64,000 nt of DNA, from positions 3,610,001-3,674,000 of the forward strand of contig NC_021658.1 in assembly GCF_000418325.1 (NCBI RefSeq), given 5' to 3'. Of the stretch, positions 8,408 to 17,403 are shown piece by piece; position 1 is the stretch's first letter, and each line of letters opens with the position of its first letter. A model generated the notes under the pieces. It made no database searches. It was given only the letters and a program-made list of their open reading frames with translations, and was not told the DNA's origin. The translations under genes were made by a program, and so were the position numbers. The stretch comes from Sorangium cellulosum So0157-2. Its GTDB lineage: Bacteria; Myxococcota_A; Polyangia; Polyangiales; Polyangiaceae.

Positions 8408-9793
8408 CTAATGGAACGTGAGCGGCTGCCCCGTGGCCTCCACGACGGCCATCCACAGATCGTCCGTCGGCTCGACCTGCTTGCGCATGCGGACGGCGAG
8501 CGGCATCGGCACGTGCACGAAGCGGCCGTGCCACCTTCCGATGAGCATCTCCGTGTTGCCCGCCATGGCCGCGTGGACGGCGTTCCTGGCCATGTTCCAG
8601 CAAAACACGCTGTCCGACGGGGACGCGGGGACGCTGCGGATATGATAGCTCGGGTCGAGGTACTTCAGCGTCGCCTCGACGCCGCGCGCCCGGAAGTGCG
8701 CGTTGATGCGATCGCGCAGGACGAGGCCGATGTCCTTCAGCTTGATATTGCCGCTGAGATCGGTGGCCATCGGCTCCGCGCTCGAGGCGCAGTGCTCTTG
8801 CAGGGCGCCCTCGGCCACGACGACCACGGCGTTGCCGTGGCGCGCGAGCCGGCGCTCGAGGTGCGCGAGCAGCCCGCACGGGCCGTCGAGCTCCGCGCGG
8901 ACCTCGGGGATGAGCACCACGTCCACGTCCGCCGACGCGAGCGCCGCCGAGCACGCGATGAAGCCCGAGTGCCGGCCCATCACCTTGACGAGGCCGATGC
9001 CGTTCTTCGCGCCGGAGGCCTCCACGTGCGCGCTGCGGATGACGTCCACGGCGGCGGCGAAGGCGCTCTCGAAGCCGAAGCTGCGGTCGATGAAGTGGAT
9101 GTCGTTGTCGATGGTCTTCGGCACGCCGATGACCCCGATCGACAGCCGGCGCTCCTCGATGGCCCGGACGATCGACATCGCGCCGCGGATCGTGCCGTCT
9201 CCGCCGACGACGAAGAGCACGTTGATGCCCATGGCCACGAGCGTGTCCACCATCTGGTGCGGGTCCTGGTTGCCGCGGGAAGTGCCGAGGACGGTGCCGC
9301 CCATGCGGTGGATCTCCTCGACATTGCGCGGGTCGAGGCGCAGCGGGGCGTGCCCGAAGCGGGCGACGAGCCCCTCGTAGCCGTAACGGAAGCCGAAGAT
9401 CTCCTGCACGCCGTAGCTGTGCGCCATCGTGAGCACGAGCCCGCGGATGACGTTGTTCACGCCGGGGCATAGCCCGCCGCACGTCACGATGCCGGCGCGC
9501 ATCTCCTTCGGCTCCCAGAAGGCGCGGTTGCGCGGCCCGGCCAGCTCGAACGCCGGCGGGCGCGGGCCTGCCGCGCCCGAGAGGACGGCGGACAGGCGAT
9601 CGTCGAACAGCACTTTGTCGGCCTCGCCGACGTACACCGTGGCCTTCTCGCCGAGCTTCTCGGCGACGGGCGAGGGGTAGCGGCAAGGGCCGAGATCCTT
9701 GATGGCGAGATCTGCAGAGGTCACCACGCGGAAGGCCTCCATGCTGAGGAGAGGGCCGCCCCGCGGCGAGGGCCGCCGCGGGGACGCCGGCAT
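8408..9793 (-). CDS. 6-phosphofructokinase, plant-like ATP-dependent clade
   Basis: About 461 residues. GGLCPGVNNVIRG, VVGGDGTIRGA, PKTIDNDIHFIDRSFGF and a conserved GRHSGFIA are the phosphofructokinase core; the enzyme phosphorylates fructose 6-phosphate in glycolysis. Gly after GGD suggests ATP as donor, whereas the Lys in PKTIDND is common to PPi-using and plant ATP-using enzymes. The N-terminal extension with LGPCRYPSP also fits the longer plant-like clade. I chose the ATG at 9793 with GGGAG just upstream; alternatives are the ATGs at 9742 and 9832. Confidence 0.88.
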   Translation of the reverse strand: MPASPRRPSPRGGPLLSMEAFRVVTSADLAIKDLGPCRYPSPVAEKLGEKATVYVGEADKVLFDDRLSAVLSGAAGPRPPAFELAGPRNRAFWEPKEMRAGIVTCGGLCPGVNNVIRGLVLTMAHSYGVQEIFGFRYGYEGLVARFGHAPLRLDPRNVEEIHRMGGTVLGTSRGNQDPHQMVDTLVAMGINVLFVVGGDGTIRGAMSIVRAIEERRLSIGVIGVPKTIDNDIHFIDRSFGFESAFAAAVDVIRSAHVEASGAKNGIGLVKVMGRHSGFIACSAALASADVDVVLIPEVRAELDGPCGLLAHLERRLARHGNAVVVVAEGALQEHCASSAEPMATDLSGNIKLKDIGLVLRDRINAHFRARGVEATLKYLDPSYHIRSVPASPSDSVFCWNMARNAVHAAMAGNTEMLIGRWHGRFVHVPMPLAVRMRKQVEPTDDLWMAVVEATGQPLTFH

Positions 9794-10363
9794 TGTCTCC
9801 CGGCGCGGGTTTCGTCGGCATTTCATGCGCAATACGCCGCCGTAACGCGCGCCGCGCGGCCCGTGTCACACGCCCCGGCCGAAGGCGGCCGAGGCGCTCG
9901 CCGGTCCGCCGCAGGTCCCCCCGGAGCTCGCTCGCACCTCGGGGAGATCTCCGCGGCGCCGCCGCCCTGGCCGAGGTCGTCGACGCGAGAGCGCTCCGGC
10001 GAGCGGTCGATGTCCGGTGTCCCGCTCGGCGAGGGACCGCGCATAGCCACCCTGACGAGCGCGCGCGCCCCCCTCTCCGCGGCGTCAGGAGGGGTGATTG
10101 CGACATTTGTTACAAACTGTGTTTACGAACCTCCGGTCTCGGACGAGCGCTCCGCGCGGCCGCGTCGGCCGCGCTTTCTGCCAGCTTTCGGCAGGCGCCG
10201 CGGCGCGGTCATGCGCCTTGGACGAGGGGCGTTGTTCTCCTCGAGATGCGGCCGCTGCGCTCGAGGTGCGGTGTCCGTTCGTCGCTGTCGAACGCCGGTG
10301 TCGACTCGAGTTCTTCCGTGAATTCGGTCGTGCGTCGTTTTGGTGTGTGCTACGTATTCGTCG
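9794..10363. other. Divergent intergenic region, phosphofructokinase / exopolysaccharide locus
   Basis: 570 bp without a supported gene. Most is GC-rich. A short AT-richer patch near 10097-10127 contains TTTGTTACAAA, a small palindrome (TTTGT-T-ACAAA) that could be part of a promoter or operator. A second AT-richer stretch lies just before the NfrA-like start. Promoter positions are not resolved. Confidence 0.4.
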
Positions 10364-11512
10364 ATGTTTGCTGCCTTCGAAAGAGGCCGTGCGACGCCGG
10401 CCGTTCTGGGGGTGACCGCTGGCGCCCTGCTCGCGGGCGCGCTGCTCTCGTCGCTGCCGCGCCCGGCCCGAGCGGAGCAGGGGAGTGCGGCGCAAGCCTC
10501 GGAGTCGGCGCGGCGCCTGCTCGACGAGGCCTACGCGCGCAAGGCCGCCCGTGACGCCCGCGGCGCCGCGGCGGCGCTCGAGGCGGCCCGCGCGGCGGGC
10601 GCCGACGCGCAGCTCGTGGCGCTCGAGCTCGGATACCTCGCGAGCCAGCAGGGAGATATCGAGGAGGCGCGCCGCCGCTTCGAGGAGGCCGGCCGCGGAC
10701 CGGACGAGGCGCTCGCGCGGAAGGCCCAGGCAGAGCTGCGCTTGCTCCCGCAGCGCCTCTCGGCCGACCTCTACGCGGAGACCTATGGATGGAGCCGCGT
10801 CCTCGGCGCGGCGCAGCAGAGCGATCTCGTCCCGACGCTCAGGGCCCGCGGCTTCTTCCGCCCGTCCTTCTCGCTCGATCTGGGGCTCTATGCGTATGCG
10901 CAGGTCACCCGCGATCTCGCCTCCGGGAGGGGCGCGGGCGGGGTTCCGCTCGTTTACGCCGACAACTACGCCCTCGCCGGACTCGGCGCCATGCTGCGCC
11001 TCTGGGACCGGCGGATCGGCCTCTTCGTGCAGGCCGGGCCGGCGCTCAACCTGCTCGACGACGGTCGCGAGCGCGTCGCCTTCGACGCGCGGGGCGGCGC
11101 GTTCTTCGGCGCGGAGACCGGCGGCTGCGCGCCCGGAGGAGCGGGCGTCTCGTGGACCTTCGTCCCGTGCGCAGAGCTCTACGCCGAAGCGGTGTTCGTG
11201 AGCAGGTTCGACGACAACGTCATCGCCTTCGCGCGGCCGCGGCTCTCGGCCACCTACCTCGTCACCGGTCCGCTCGCGTGGCAGGTGGTCGCGGAGGGGC
11301 GCGCAGCGGCGGATACGAACGGCGATTTCTTCAACAACTTCGTGGACGCCGGCGCGGGGCCCCGGCTCCGGCTGCTCCGGCCGCTGCGCCTCGATCTCGC
11401 GCTCGGGGTCCACGCCGGCTCCTACCTGGGGCTGGAGGGCCGCGATCCGGCGCCGCGCCAGCTCGGGTACGTCGATCTCCGTCTCCAGGCCGCCACTTAC
11501 GTGGAGTTCTGA
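10364..11512 (+). CDS. NfrA-like exopolysaccharide export protein (TPR plus outer-membrane domain)
   Basis: 382 residues from the ATG at 10364 (TTG 10340 and GTG 10343 are possible). Residues 1-37 form a signal peptide ending in Ala-Arg-Ala. Residues about 40-130 are Ala-rich helical repeats of TPR type. The C-terminal 230 residues alternate like a beta-barrel and end in Glu-Phe, an outer-membrane-type C-terminus. Calling it NfrA-like rests on this layout, on blocks such as LVYADNYALAGLGA, and on the adjacent NfrB gene 3 bp downstream. E. coli NfrA is much longer, so this would be a minimal version. It probably carries the glycan across the outer membrane. Confidence 0.62.
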   Translation: MFAAFERGRATPAVLGVTAGALLAGALLSSLPRPARAEQGSAAQASESARRLLDEAYARKAARDARGAAAALEAARAAGADAQLVALELGYLASQQGDIEEARRRFEEAGRGPDEALARKAQAELRLLPQRLSADLYAETYGWSRVLGAAQQSDLVPTLRARGFFRPSFSLDLGLYAYAQVTRDLASGRGAGGVPLVYADNYALAGLGAMLRLWDRRIGLFVQAGPALNLLDDGRERVAFDARGGAFFGAETGGCAPGGAGVSWTFVPCAELYAEAVFVSRFDDNVIAFARPRLSATYLVTGPLAWQVVAEGRAAADTNGDFFNNFVDAGAGPRLRLLRPLRLDLALGVHAGSYLGLEGRDPAPRQLGYVDLRLQAATYVEF

Positions 11513-11514
11513 GC

Positions 11515-12999
11515 GTGATCCTCGAAGCGCTCGATCTCGGCATCCGCGCGGTGGCCTACACGGCCGGCGGCGCGATCCTGGCGAACCAGCTCGACGAGCT
11601 GTTCGTCGACGTCAATTACCTGGCGCGCGGCCTGCATCGGCGCGCGCAGCGGGCCGTGCCCATCGAGGCGCTCCGGTCCGTCGAGCAGAAGCGCGTCGCC
11701 ATCCTCGTCCCGGCGTGGCACGAGGCGGAGGTGATCGAGGAGATGCTCGACCACAACCTGTCGACGCTCGATTACGACCGAGACAGCTATCATATCTTCT
11801 GCGGGACCTACAGCAACGATCCCGAGACCCAGGCGCGGGTCGACGCCGTCGTGCGGCGGGCGCCGAACATCCACAAGGTCGTGGTGCCCCACGACGGCCC
11901 GACGTCGAAGGCAGATTGCCTCAACTGGGTGTATCAGGGCGTCATCCTCGAGGAGCAGCGCCGCGGACGGCGGTTCGACATCCTCCTCATGCACGACGCG
12001 GAGGATCTGATCCATCCGATGTCGCTGAGGCTCTACTCGCTCTTGATCCCGGGCTACGACTTCGTGCAGACGCCCGTCTTCTCCCTCCGCATCCCGCGGC
12101 GCGCGCTCGTCTCGGGCACGTACATCGACGAGTTCGCGGAGCACCACCTGAAGGAGATGCTCGTCCGCCAGGCGATCGGCGGCCTCGTGCCTTCGGCCGG
12201 GGTGGGCAGCGCCTTCGCCCGGGATGCCTTCGAGGACATCGCGGTCTCCCACGCGCAGCGGGCGTTCAACACGGAGAGCGTCACCGAGGACTACGAGCTC
12301 GGCCTCAAGTTCCGGCTGGCCGGCAAGAAGGTGTGCTTCGCGTGCCGCACCGTCGCGGGCAACGATCCCGCCGCGGCGGGACGGGAAGAGTACATCGCCA
12401 CGCGGGAGTTCTTCCCGGACGGGTTCAGCGCCTCGATCCGCCAGCGCTCGCGCTGGATCCTCGGTATCACGCTGCAGACGTGGGAGCAGCTCGGCTGGAG
12501 AGGGTCGCTCCCGGTCCTGTATTGCCTGTTCCGCGATCGCAAGGCGCTCGTGACGAACCTCCTGCTCGTGCTCGCCTACGCGCTCGCCGCGTACGCGGCG
12601 GTCCGCAGCAGCCTCGCGCTCGCGACGGCGGCGTCGTGGAGCTTCGCCCAGATCTGCCCGGAGGGCTCGGCGCTGCAGTGGATCCTGTGGTTCAACCTGG
12701 CCATGCTCGTCTGGCGCGCGTGGATGAAGGGCTGGCTCGTCTTCCGGTTGTACGGCGCGGGGCACGCGCTGCTCAGCTTCCCGCGGATGGCGGTCGGCAA
12801 CCTGATCAGCGTCGCGGCGATGGGCCGCGCCGTCGTGCAGTACGTCGACCACCGGATCACCGGAAAGCCGCTCCGGTGGCTCAAGACGGCCCACGTCTTC
12901 CCGTGCCCCGACGCGCTCCGGGCGCGGCAGCCCGAGCGCGAGCCGCTCGTCCTCAAGGAGCAGGCGCTCGGTCCGGGCCAGCTCGACGACGCGCGGTGA
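11515..12999 (+). CDS. NfrB-type membrane glycosyltransferase (GT2)
   Basis: 494 residues from a GTG with GGAG 8 bases upstream. It keeps long blocks typical of E. coli NfrB: LDYDRDSYHIFCGTYSNDP, GPTSKADCLN, MHDAEDLIHP, GTYIDEFAEHH, VPSAGVGS, TEDYELGLKFR, and the acceptor motif QRSRWILG (QxxRW). One membrane span precedes and several follow the GT2 domain, placing it in the inner membrane. E. coli NfrB builds the secreted N4 receptor glycan from the WecB product UDP-ManNAc. This protein stops shortly after KTAHVFP and so lacks the C-terminal MshEN-type c-di-GMP-binding region of E. coli NfrB. wecB follows 133 bp later. Confidence 0.88.
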   Translation: MILEALDLGIRAVAYTAGGAILANQLDELFVDVNYLARGLHRRAQRAVPIEALRSVEQKRVAILVPAWHEAEVIEEMLDHNLSTLDYDRDSYHIFCGTYSNDPETQARVDAVVRRAPNIHKVVVPHDGPTSKADCLNWVYQGVILEEQRRGRRFDILLMHDAEDLIHPMSLRLYSLLIPGYDFVQTPVFSLRIPRRALVSGTYIDEFAEHHLKEMLVRQAIGGLVPSAGVGSAFARDAFEDIAVSHAQRAFNTESVTEDYELGLKFRLAGKKVCFACRTVAGNDPAAAGREEYIATREFFPDGFSASIRQRSRWILGITLQTWEQLGWRGSLPVLYCLFRDRKALVTNLLLVLAYALAAYAAVRSSLALATAASWSFAQICPEGSALQWILWFNLAMLVWRAWMKGWLVFRLYGAGHALLSFPRMAVGNLISVAAMGRAVVQYVDHRITGKPLRWLKTAHVFPCPDALRARQPEREPLVLKEQALGPGQLDDAR

Positions 13000-13132
13000 C
13001 GGAGACTCACGGCCGCGCGCCTCGAGGCGGCGGCCATGAAGCGATGAAGATCGAAGCGCTGCTCCAGGAGCGCGGGGCCCGACGCCCCGCGCGTGGAGGC
13101 GGCGAGGGTGACATTGTCATAGGGGGGGAAAC

Positions 13133-14332
13133 ATGGATAGGCGAAGTGTTGCGATCGTCGTGGGCACACGCCCGGAGGCCATCAAGCTCGCGCCGCTCGT
13201 GAAGCGGCTGTCGCGGAGCGGGGCGTTCGAGCCGCTCGTCATCTCGACCGGTCAGCACCGGCAGATGCTGGATCAGGCCCTGGGCACGTTCGGCCTGCGG
13301 CCCGACATCGATCTCGGCATCATGAGCCCGAAGCAGACGCTGCACGACATCACCACGCGGGCGCTCGAGCGCCTCCGGCATGTCTTGCAGGAGCGCCGTC
13401 CAGCGTGGGTGGTCGTTCAGGGGGACACGACGACGGCGTTCGCCGCCGCGCTCGCGGGCTTCTACGGGAAGCTGCCCGTCGCGCACGTCGAGGCGGGGCT
13501 CCGCTCGGGAGAGCGCTACGCGCCGTTCCCCGAGGAGATCAACCGCAGGATGATCGATCAGCTGTCGGACGTGCTCTTCGCGCCGACCGAGCCCGCGCGC
13601 CAGCTCTTGCTCCGCGAGGGGTTCGACCCGGACAGGGTGTTCAACACCGGCAATACGGTCGTGGACGCCTTGCTCGCCACGCGAGAGCTCGTGCGCCGGA
13701 GCCCTCCCGAGATACCTGGTTTCTCGCCGGAGCGGCTCGCCGGACGGAGGATGATCCTGGTGACGGCGCACAGGCGGGAGAGCTTCGGGGACGCGCTCAA
13801 GGGCATCTGCCGGGCCCTGCTCCGCGTCGCCCGCGACGTGCCGGACGCCTGCATCGTCTATCCGGTGCACATGAACCCCAACGTCGCCGGCCCCGTCCGC
13901 AACATGCTCGGGCATCACGAGCGCATCGCCCTGCTCGAGCCCGTTTCTTACGTGCAGTTCGTCTCTCTCATGGATCGCGCGCACCTCGTGATGACGGACT
14001 CCGGAGGTGTGCAGGAAGAGGCGCCGACGTTCGCCAAGCCGCTGCTCGTCATGCGGGACGTCACGGAGCGCCCGGAGGGCATCGAGGCGGGCGTGGCGCG
14101 CCTGGTCGGGACGGCCGAGGAGCGCATCTACGAGGAGACCATGGCGCTCCTGACGCAGACCGAGCGCTATCGGGCGATGGCCAGCGGCATCAATCCATAC
14201 GGAGATGGGGCGGCCGCGTGGCGCATCGCCGAGCTCCTCGAGACGATGTCGGGGCTCGACGCGGCGCCGCGCGAAAAGCGGCGCGGGCGCACCGCCAGCA
14301 GCCCCGCGGCGCAACCGTGGAATCTGCTCTGA
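13133..14332 (+). CDS. wecB: UDP-N-acetylglucosamine 2-epimerase, non-hydrolysing
   Basis: 399 residues. GTRPEAIKLAPL, VQGDTTTAF, HVEAGLRSG, PFPEEINRR, TAHRRESFG and MTDSGGVQEEAP are the signature blocks of non-hydrolysing UDP-GlcNAc 2-epimerase, which interconverts UDP-GlcNAc and UDP-ManNAc in the cytoplasm. A run of G stands just before the ATG. Its place between the NfrB-like transferase and a glycosidase-like lipoprotein suggests it supplies UDP-ManNAc to this polymer system. The 3' end overlaps the next gene by 16 bp. Confidence 0.93.
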   Translation: MDRRSVAIVVGTRPEAIKLAPLVKRLSRSGAFEPLVISTGQHRQMLDQALGTFGLRPDIDLGIMSPKQTLHDITTRALERLRHVLQERRPAWVVVQGDTTTAFAAALAGFYGKLPVAHVEAGLRSGERYAPFPEEINRRMIDQLSDVLFAPTEPARQLLLREGFDPDRVFNTGNTVVDALLATRELVRRSPPEIPGFSPERLAGRRMILVTAHRRESFGDALKGICRALLRVARDVPDACIVYPVHMNPNVAGPVRNMLGHHERIALLEPVSYVQFVSLMDRAHLVMTDSGGVQEEAPTFAKPLLVMRDVTERPEGIEAGVARLVGTAEERIYEETMALLTQTERYRAMASGINPYGDGAAAWRIAELLETMSGLDAAPREKRRGRTASSPAAQPWNLL

Positions 14333-15360
14333 GCAAAAGCCTGACGATCTTCTCCCGGACGGCGGCGATAGGCGTCTGCCTGAGCCTGACGTCCTCGTGC
14401 AACGGGGCGTGGGCGCGCCATCCTCAGCGCGCCTGCCCCGGGGGGTTCGAGTCGACGTTCATCCAGATCAGCGAGCGGGAGCTCGGCTACGGTGTCGCCG
14501 AGTGGACGCGCGCGCTCGTCCAGCTCCAGCCGCTCGGCGTCACGAGCATCGTGCTCCAGTACAGCGGCGACGAGCTTGGCCCCTTCGACGGCCGATTGCC
14601 GGGGAAGGAGCCGGTGCGCGCGCTCCTGCGGGCGGCGGAGCCCCTCGGGATGCGCGTGCTGTTGGGCCTCTACCTGGATCCACGCTGGCCGAAGGGGTTC
14701 GCCGTCGATAGCGCCCTGCCGCCGCCGCTCGATCGGCCGGACGCGGCCGCGGGCCTCGCGCGGACGTGCGCCGCGGCGCCCGCGTGCGCGGGCTGGTATT
14801 TGCCGCAGGAGATCGACGACGCGACGTGGTCCTCGGCGGAGCGCGCCCGCAGCATCCGGCGCTTCCTCTCCCGCGCGGCGCGCGAGCTCCGCCGGCTGAG
14901 CCCGGGCCGCCCTGTCGCGATATCGCCGTTCTTCACGGGGACGCTCGGCCCCGAGGAGCACGCGCGGTGGTGGGGGGAGCTCCTCTCGGATCGCCCGGTC
15001 GACGTGCTCATGCTGCAGGATGGAGTCGGCAGCGGTCACGGGAGCGCCGAGGCGGCGAGCCGCATGCTGGCGGCCCTGCGCCCGGTGACCCGCGCGCGCG
15101 GCGTCGAGCTGTGGTCCACGGTCGAGCTGTTCCGTCAGGTCCACGGGCCGCCGCGCGACGACCTGCCGTTCGAGGCCGTGCCGGCGGAGCTCGCCACGGT
15201 CCTCCGGAGCACCGCGCTCGAGCGAGCCGCCGGGGCGCGGCTCGTGGCCTTCTCCGTGCTCGATTACATGAACCCCGAGCGCGGCCCCGCCGCCGCTCGC
15301 CTCTTCGACGGCTATGCGGCGTGGTGCCGCGAGCGAGGGAGCGGCGGCGCTGTTCGCTGA
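14317..15360 (+). CDS. DUF4434-like lipoprotein, probable glycoside-hydrolase-type TIM barrel
   Basis: 347 residues from a GTG at 14317 overlapping wecB by 16 bp. The N-terminus is a lipoprotein signal (hydrophobic core then Leu-Thr-Ser-Ser-Cys near residue 30). FESTFIQISERE, VLQYSGDE, LLGLYLDPRW, GWYLPQEID, AISPFF and VDVLMLQDGVG follow one another in the order of strands of a TIM barrel, as in DUF4434 proteins related to glycoside hydrolases; acidic residues after strands 4 and 7 may be catalytic. Its position suggests trimming or maturation of the exported glycan. No enzymatic activity is proven for the family as far as I know. Confidence 0.72.
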   Translation: MESALSKSLTIFSRTAAIGVCLSLTSSCNGAWARHPQRACPGGFESTFIQISERELGYGVAEWTRALVQLQPLGVTSIVLQYSGDELGPFDGRLPGKEPVRALLRAAEPLGMRVLLGLYLDPRWPKGFAVDSALPPPLDRPDAAAGLARTCAAAPACAGWYLPQEIDDATWSSAERARSIRRFLSRAARELRRLSPGRPVAISPFFTGTLGPEEHARWWGELLSDRPVDVLMLQDGVGSGHGSAEAASRMLAALRPVTRARGVELWSTVELFRQVHGPPRDDLPFEAVPAELATVLRSTALERAAGARLVAFSVLDYMNPERGPAAARLFDGYAAWCRERGSGGAVR

Positions 15361-15361
15361 A

Positions 15362-17107
15362 TCAGAGATCCCGCGGGCTCACGAAGGTATACCCGGCGGC
15401 CTTGATCCCCTGCACGATCTCCCGGAGCGCGTCGAGCTCCAGGAAGGGGTGGAAGTAGAAGCTCGCCACGCCGTCGCGGACGACGAGGTTGGCGCGCGCG
15501 CTCGCGATGAGGTCTGCCGGGAGCCTCGCCGGATGGTGGTTGTAGGGCTCGGGCTCGTAGGAGCCCAGGTTCTCGGGGATGACCTGCCAGCCGTAGGTGT
15601 CGCGGACGAGGTAGGGGAAGAACTGGCCGAGCATGCGGCTGTGATCGTCCGCCCCGCCCCCGAGGGCGCCTCCGAAGTACAGCCCCCGGTGGTACGCCGT
15701 GGGGAACCGCTGGGCGATGGCCCGCGAGTCGACGGCGGAGCCGGCATAATGCGGATATTCGAAGATGGTCGGCGCGGGCAGACCGGCGGCGCTGAGCTCC
15801 GCGTACGACTCCTCGATGCGGCCGAGGGCCCAGCTCGCCGAGTCCTCGGGGACGGGGCCGTCATAGATCACGTAATCGTCGGCGTCGACATGGCTGAGCC
15901 AGAACTCGAAATCGTCGGCGCTCACGCCCGAGTAGGGGTTCGGGCGCGCCCCATACTGGTGGGTGTAGCCGTGCATCACGAGCTCTCCTCCTCGTGCGAT
16001 CATGTGCTTCAGGGCCTTCACCACCGCGTTTTCGTCGCGCAGCCGCATCGTCTCCGGCACGCCGCCGGAGTAGGCGCCGACCGCATCGACGTACATCGGG
16101 ATGGTGGCGATGCTGAAGGGGACGCGCTCGCTCCACAGGTAGTTTGCGATGGCGATGAGCTTCTGGGGCTCCTCGGCCGGGTCCACGTCCTCGATGCGGA
16201 CGAGCGCGCGGTGACGCTCCGGCGTGGTCGGAGCGAGGGCGTCGAACAGAAGATCGCAGAAGACGAGGTAGCGATCCGTCTCGGAGATATAGCTGAACGG
16301 AATCTCGCCGATGTAGGTCAAGTTCTTCGAGCGGAGCGCCCACGGGAAGGTGACGCCGTCCGAGCGAACCGCCTGCGCGAGGACGCTCACCTGCGCGCCG
16401 AATTCGCCGCTGTACGTCATGATGCCGGCGCCGTTCATCGTGTACCGCGTGAGGCGCGACCCCTTGTAGAGCACCTCGCCGACGGACGCGGTCTCGAAGG
16501 TCCACGGCTGGAAGCCATACCTCGCCGGGAAGTCGGCGACGCGGCTCGAGAGCTGCCAGATGTTGTGGTTGAGCCACACGACGGGCGTCTTTTCCAGGAG
16601 GACGTCGTCGAGGAACGCGCTGGGGAGCGGCTCGTCGTAGGTCGACCCCACGTAGATCACCGCCGAATAGGCGTTCATGTCGCCTGCCTGGTAGCTCGAC
16701 ACGGGCATCGGATCCCAGCCGCCGAAGTGGCTCGCGAGGTTGCCCGCGGCGACGGCGTAGAACTGACCGAGCCACGCCCAATCGCCGGCCTGGTCATAAA
16801 GCACGAGCGCCCGCGTGGTGGCCGGCGAGGACGTGACGCCCTCGCGCAGCGCGCTGCGCTCGGCCAGGGGCCGCCGCGCCGGCCTGCTGCGCGGGGCCGA
16901 GGGGCGGCGGCCCCTGCCGTCGTCGAAGGGAAAGGGGTTGAGTCGATCGCTGCGCTGCTCGTGTGTGCCGTGGTGGTGCGAGCTGAACGCCGTCCGCGCT
17001 GCACCGGTCTGACGTTCCGGCTCATCGACGGTGGCGCACCCTGCGGCGAGGGACATGTACAGCACGCAAGCGCGGGTGGAAATCCTGCTTAGACAGCGAA
17101 TCTTCAT
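15362..17107 (-). CDS. DUF2334 (polysaccharide-deacetylase-like) lipoprotein
   Basis: 581 residues from the ATG at 17107, with GGAGG about 10 bases upstream. The signal ends in Leu-Ala-Ala-Gly-Cys, a lipobox. A His/Arg/Pro-rich linker follows. The central domain has ALVRIEDVDP, IATIPMY and ELVMHGYTHQYG: the Asp and the His-x-x-x-His are the metal-site residues of carbohydrate-esterase-4-like DUF2334 proteins. The N-terminal third looks like a separate domain (FYAVAAGNLASHFG, VIYVGSTYD). It converges with the glycosidase-like gene with only 1 bp between stops, so it may deacetylate the same polymer; this is inference. Confidence 0.8.
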   Translation of the reverse strand: MKIRCLSRISTRACVLYMSLAAGCATVDEPERQTGAARTAFSSHHHGTHEQRSDRLNPFPFDDGRGRRPSAPRSRPARRPLAERSALREGVTSSPATTRALVLYDQAGDWAWLGQFYAVAAGNLASHFGGWDPMPVSSYQAGDMNAYSAVIYVGSTYDEPLPSAFLDDVLLEKTPVVWLNHNIWQLSSRVADFPARYGFQPWTFETASVGEVLYKGSRLTRYTMNGAGIMTYSGEFGAQVSVLAQAVRSDGVTFPWALRSKNLTYIGEIPFSYISETDRYLVFCDLLFDALAPTTPERHRALVRIEDVDPAEEPQKLIAIANYLWSERVPFSIATIPMYVDAVGAYSGGVPETMRLRDENAVVKALKHMIARGGELVMHGYTHQYGARPNPYSGVSADDFEFWLSHVDADDYVIYDGPVPEDSASWALGRIEESYAELSAAGLPAPTIFEYPHYAGSAVDSRAIAQRFPTAYHRGLYFGGALGGGADDHSRMLGQFFPYLVRDTYGWQVIPENLGSYEPEPYNHHPARLPADLIASARANLVVRDGVASFYFHPFLELDALREIVQGIKAAGYTFVSPRDL

Positions 17108-17403
17108 ATTGATACATCCTCCCGCGAATGGATGCTCGTACATGGCGGTTCATGCAAGGAAGATTTGGTGTTGTTGCCGCGTTCGGCGGCAGGTTCGTTG
17201 TGGGCTCATTTCTCGTCCCGCGAGCGTTGGAGACGTGCGCTGCGCAGAGCGGCGCTCATCCCCCGGACGCGGCGCGCTCGCCGGGGCGTGCTCGTTCTGT
17301 CTTTGGTCGATACGGCGCTCGCGCGCACCGCGCTCGTCGCGGGCCACTACCCAGGAGCGCGGGCTTCCTGGAGGACAGTGCGCCAGTTCAGCAGAAATCC
17401 GCT

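Noticed and set aside
10085..11413. 442-codon minus-strand open frame
   Set aside because: Composition is Arg/Glu/Ala with no domain, and it overlaps the well-supported NfrA-like gene.
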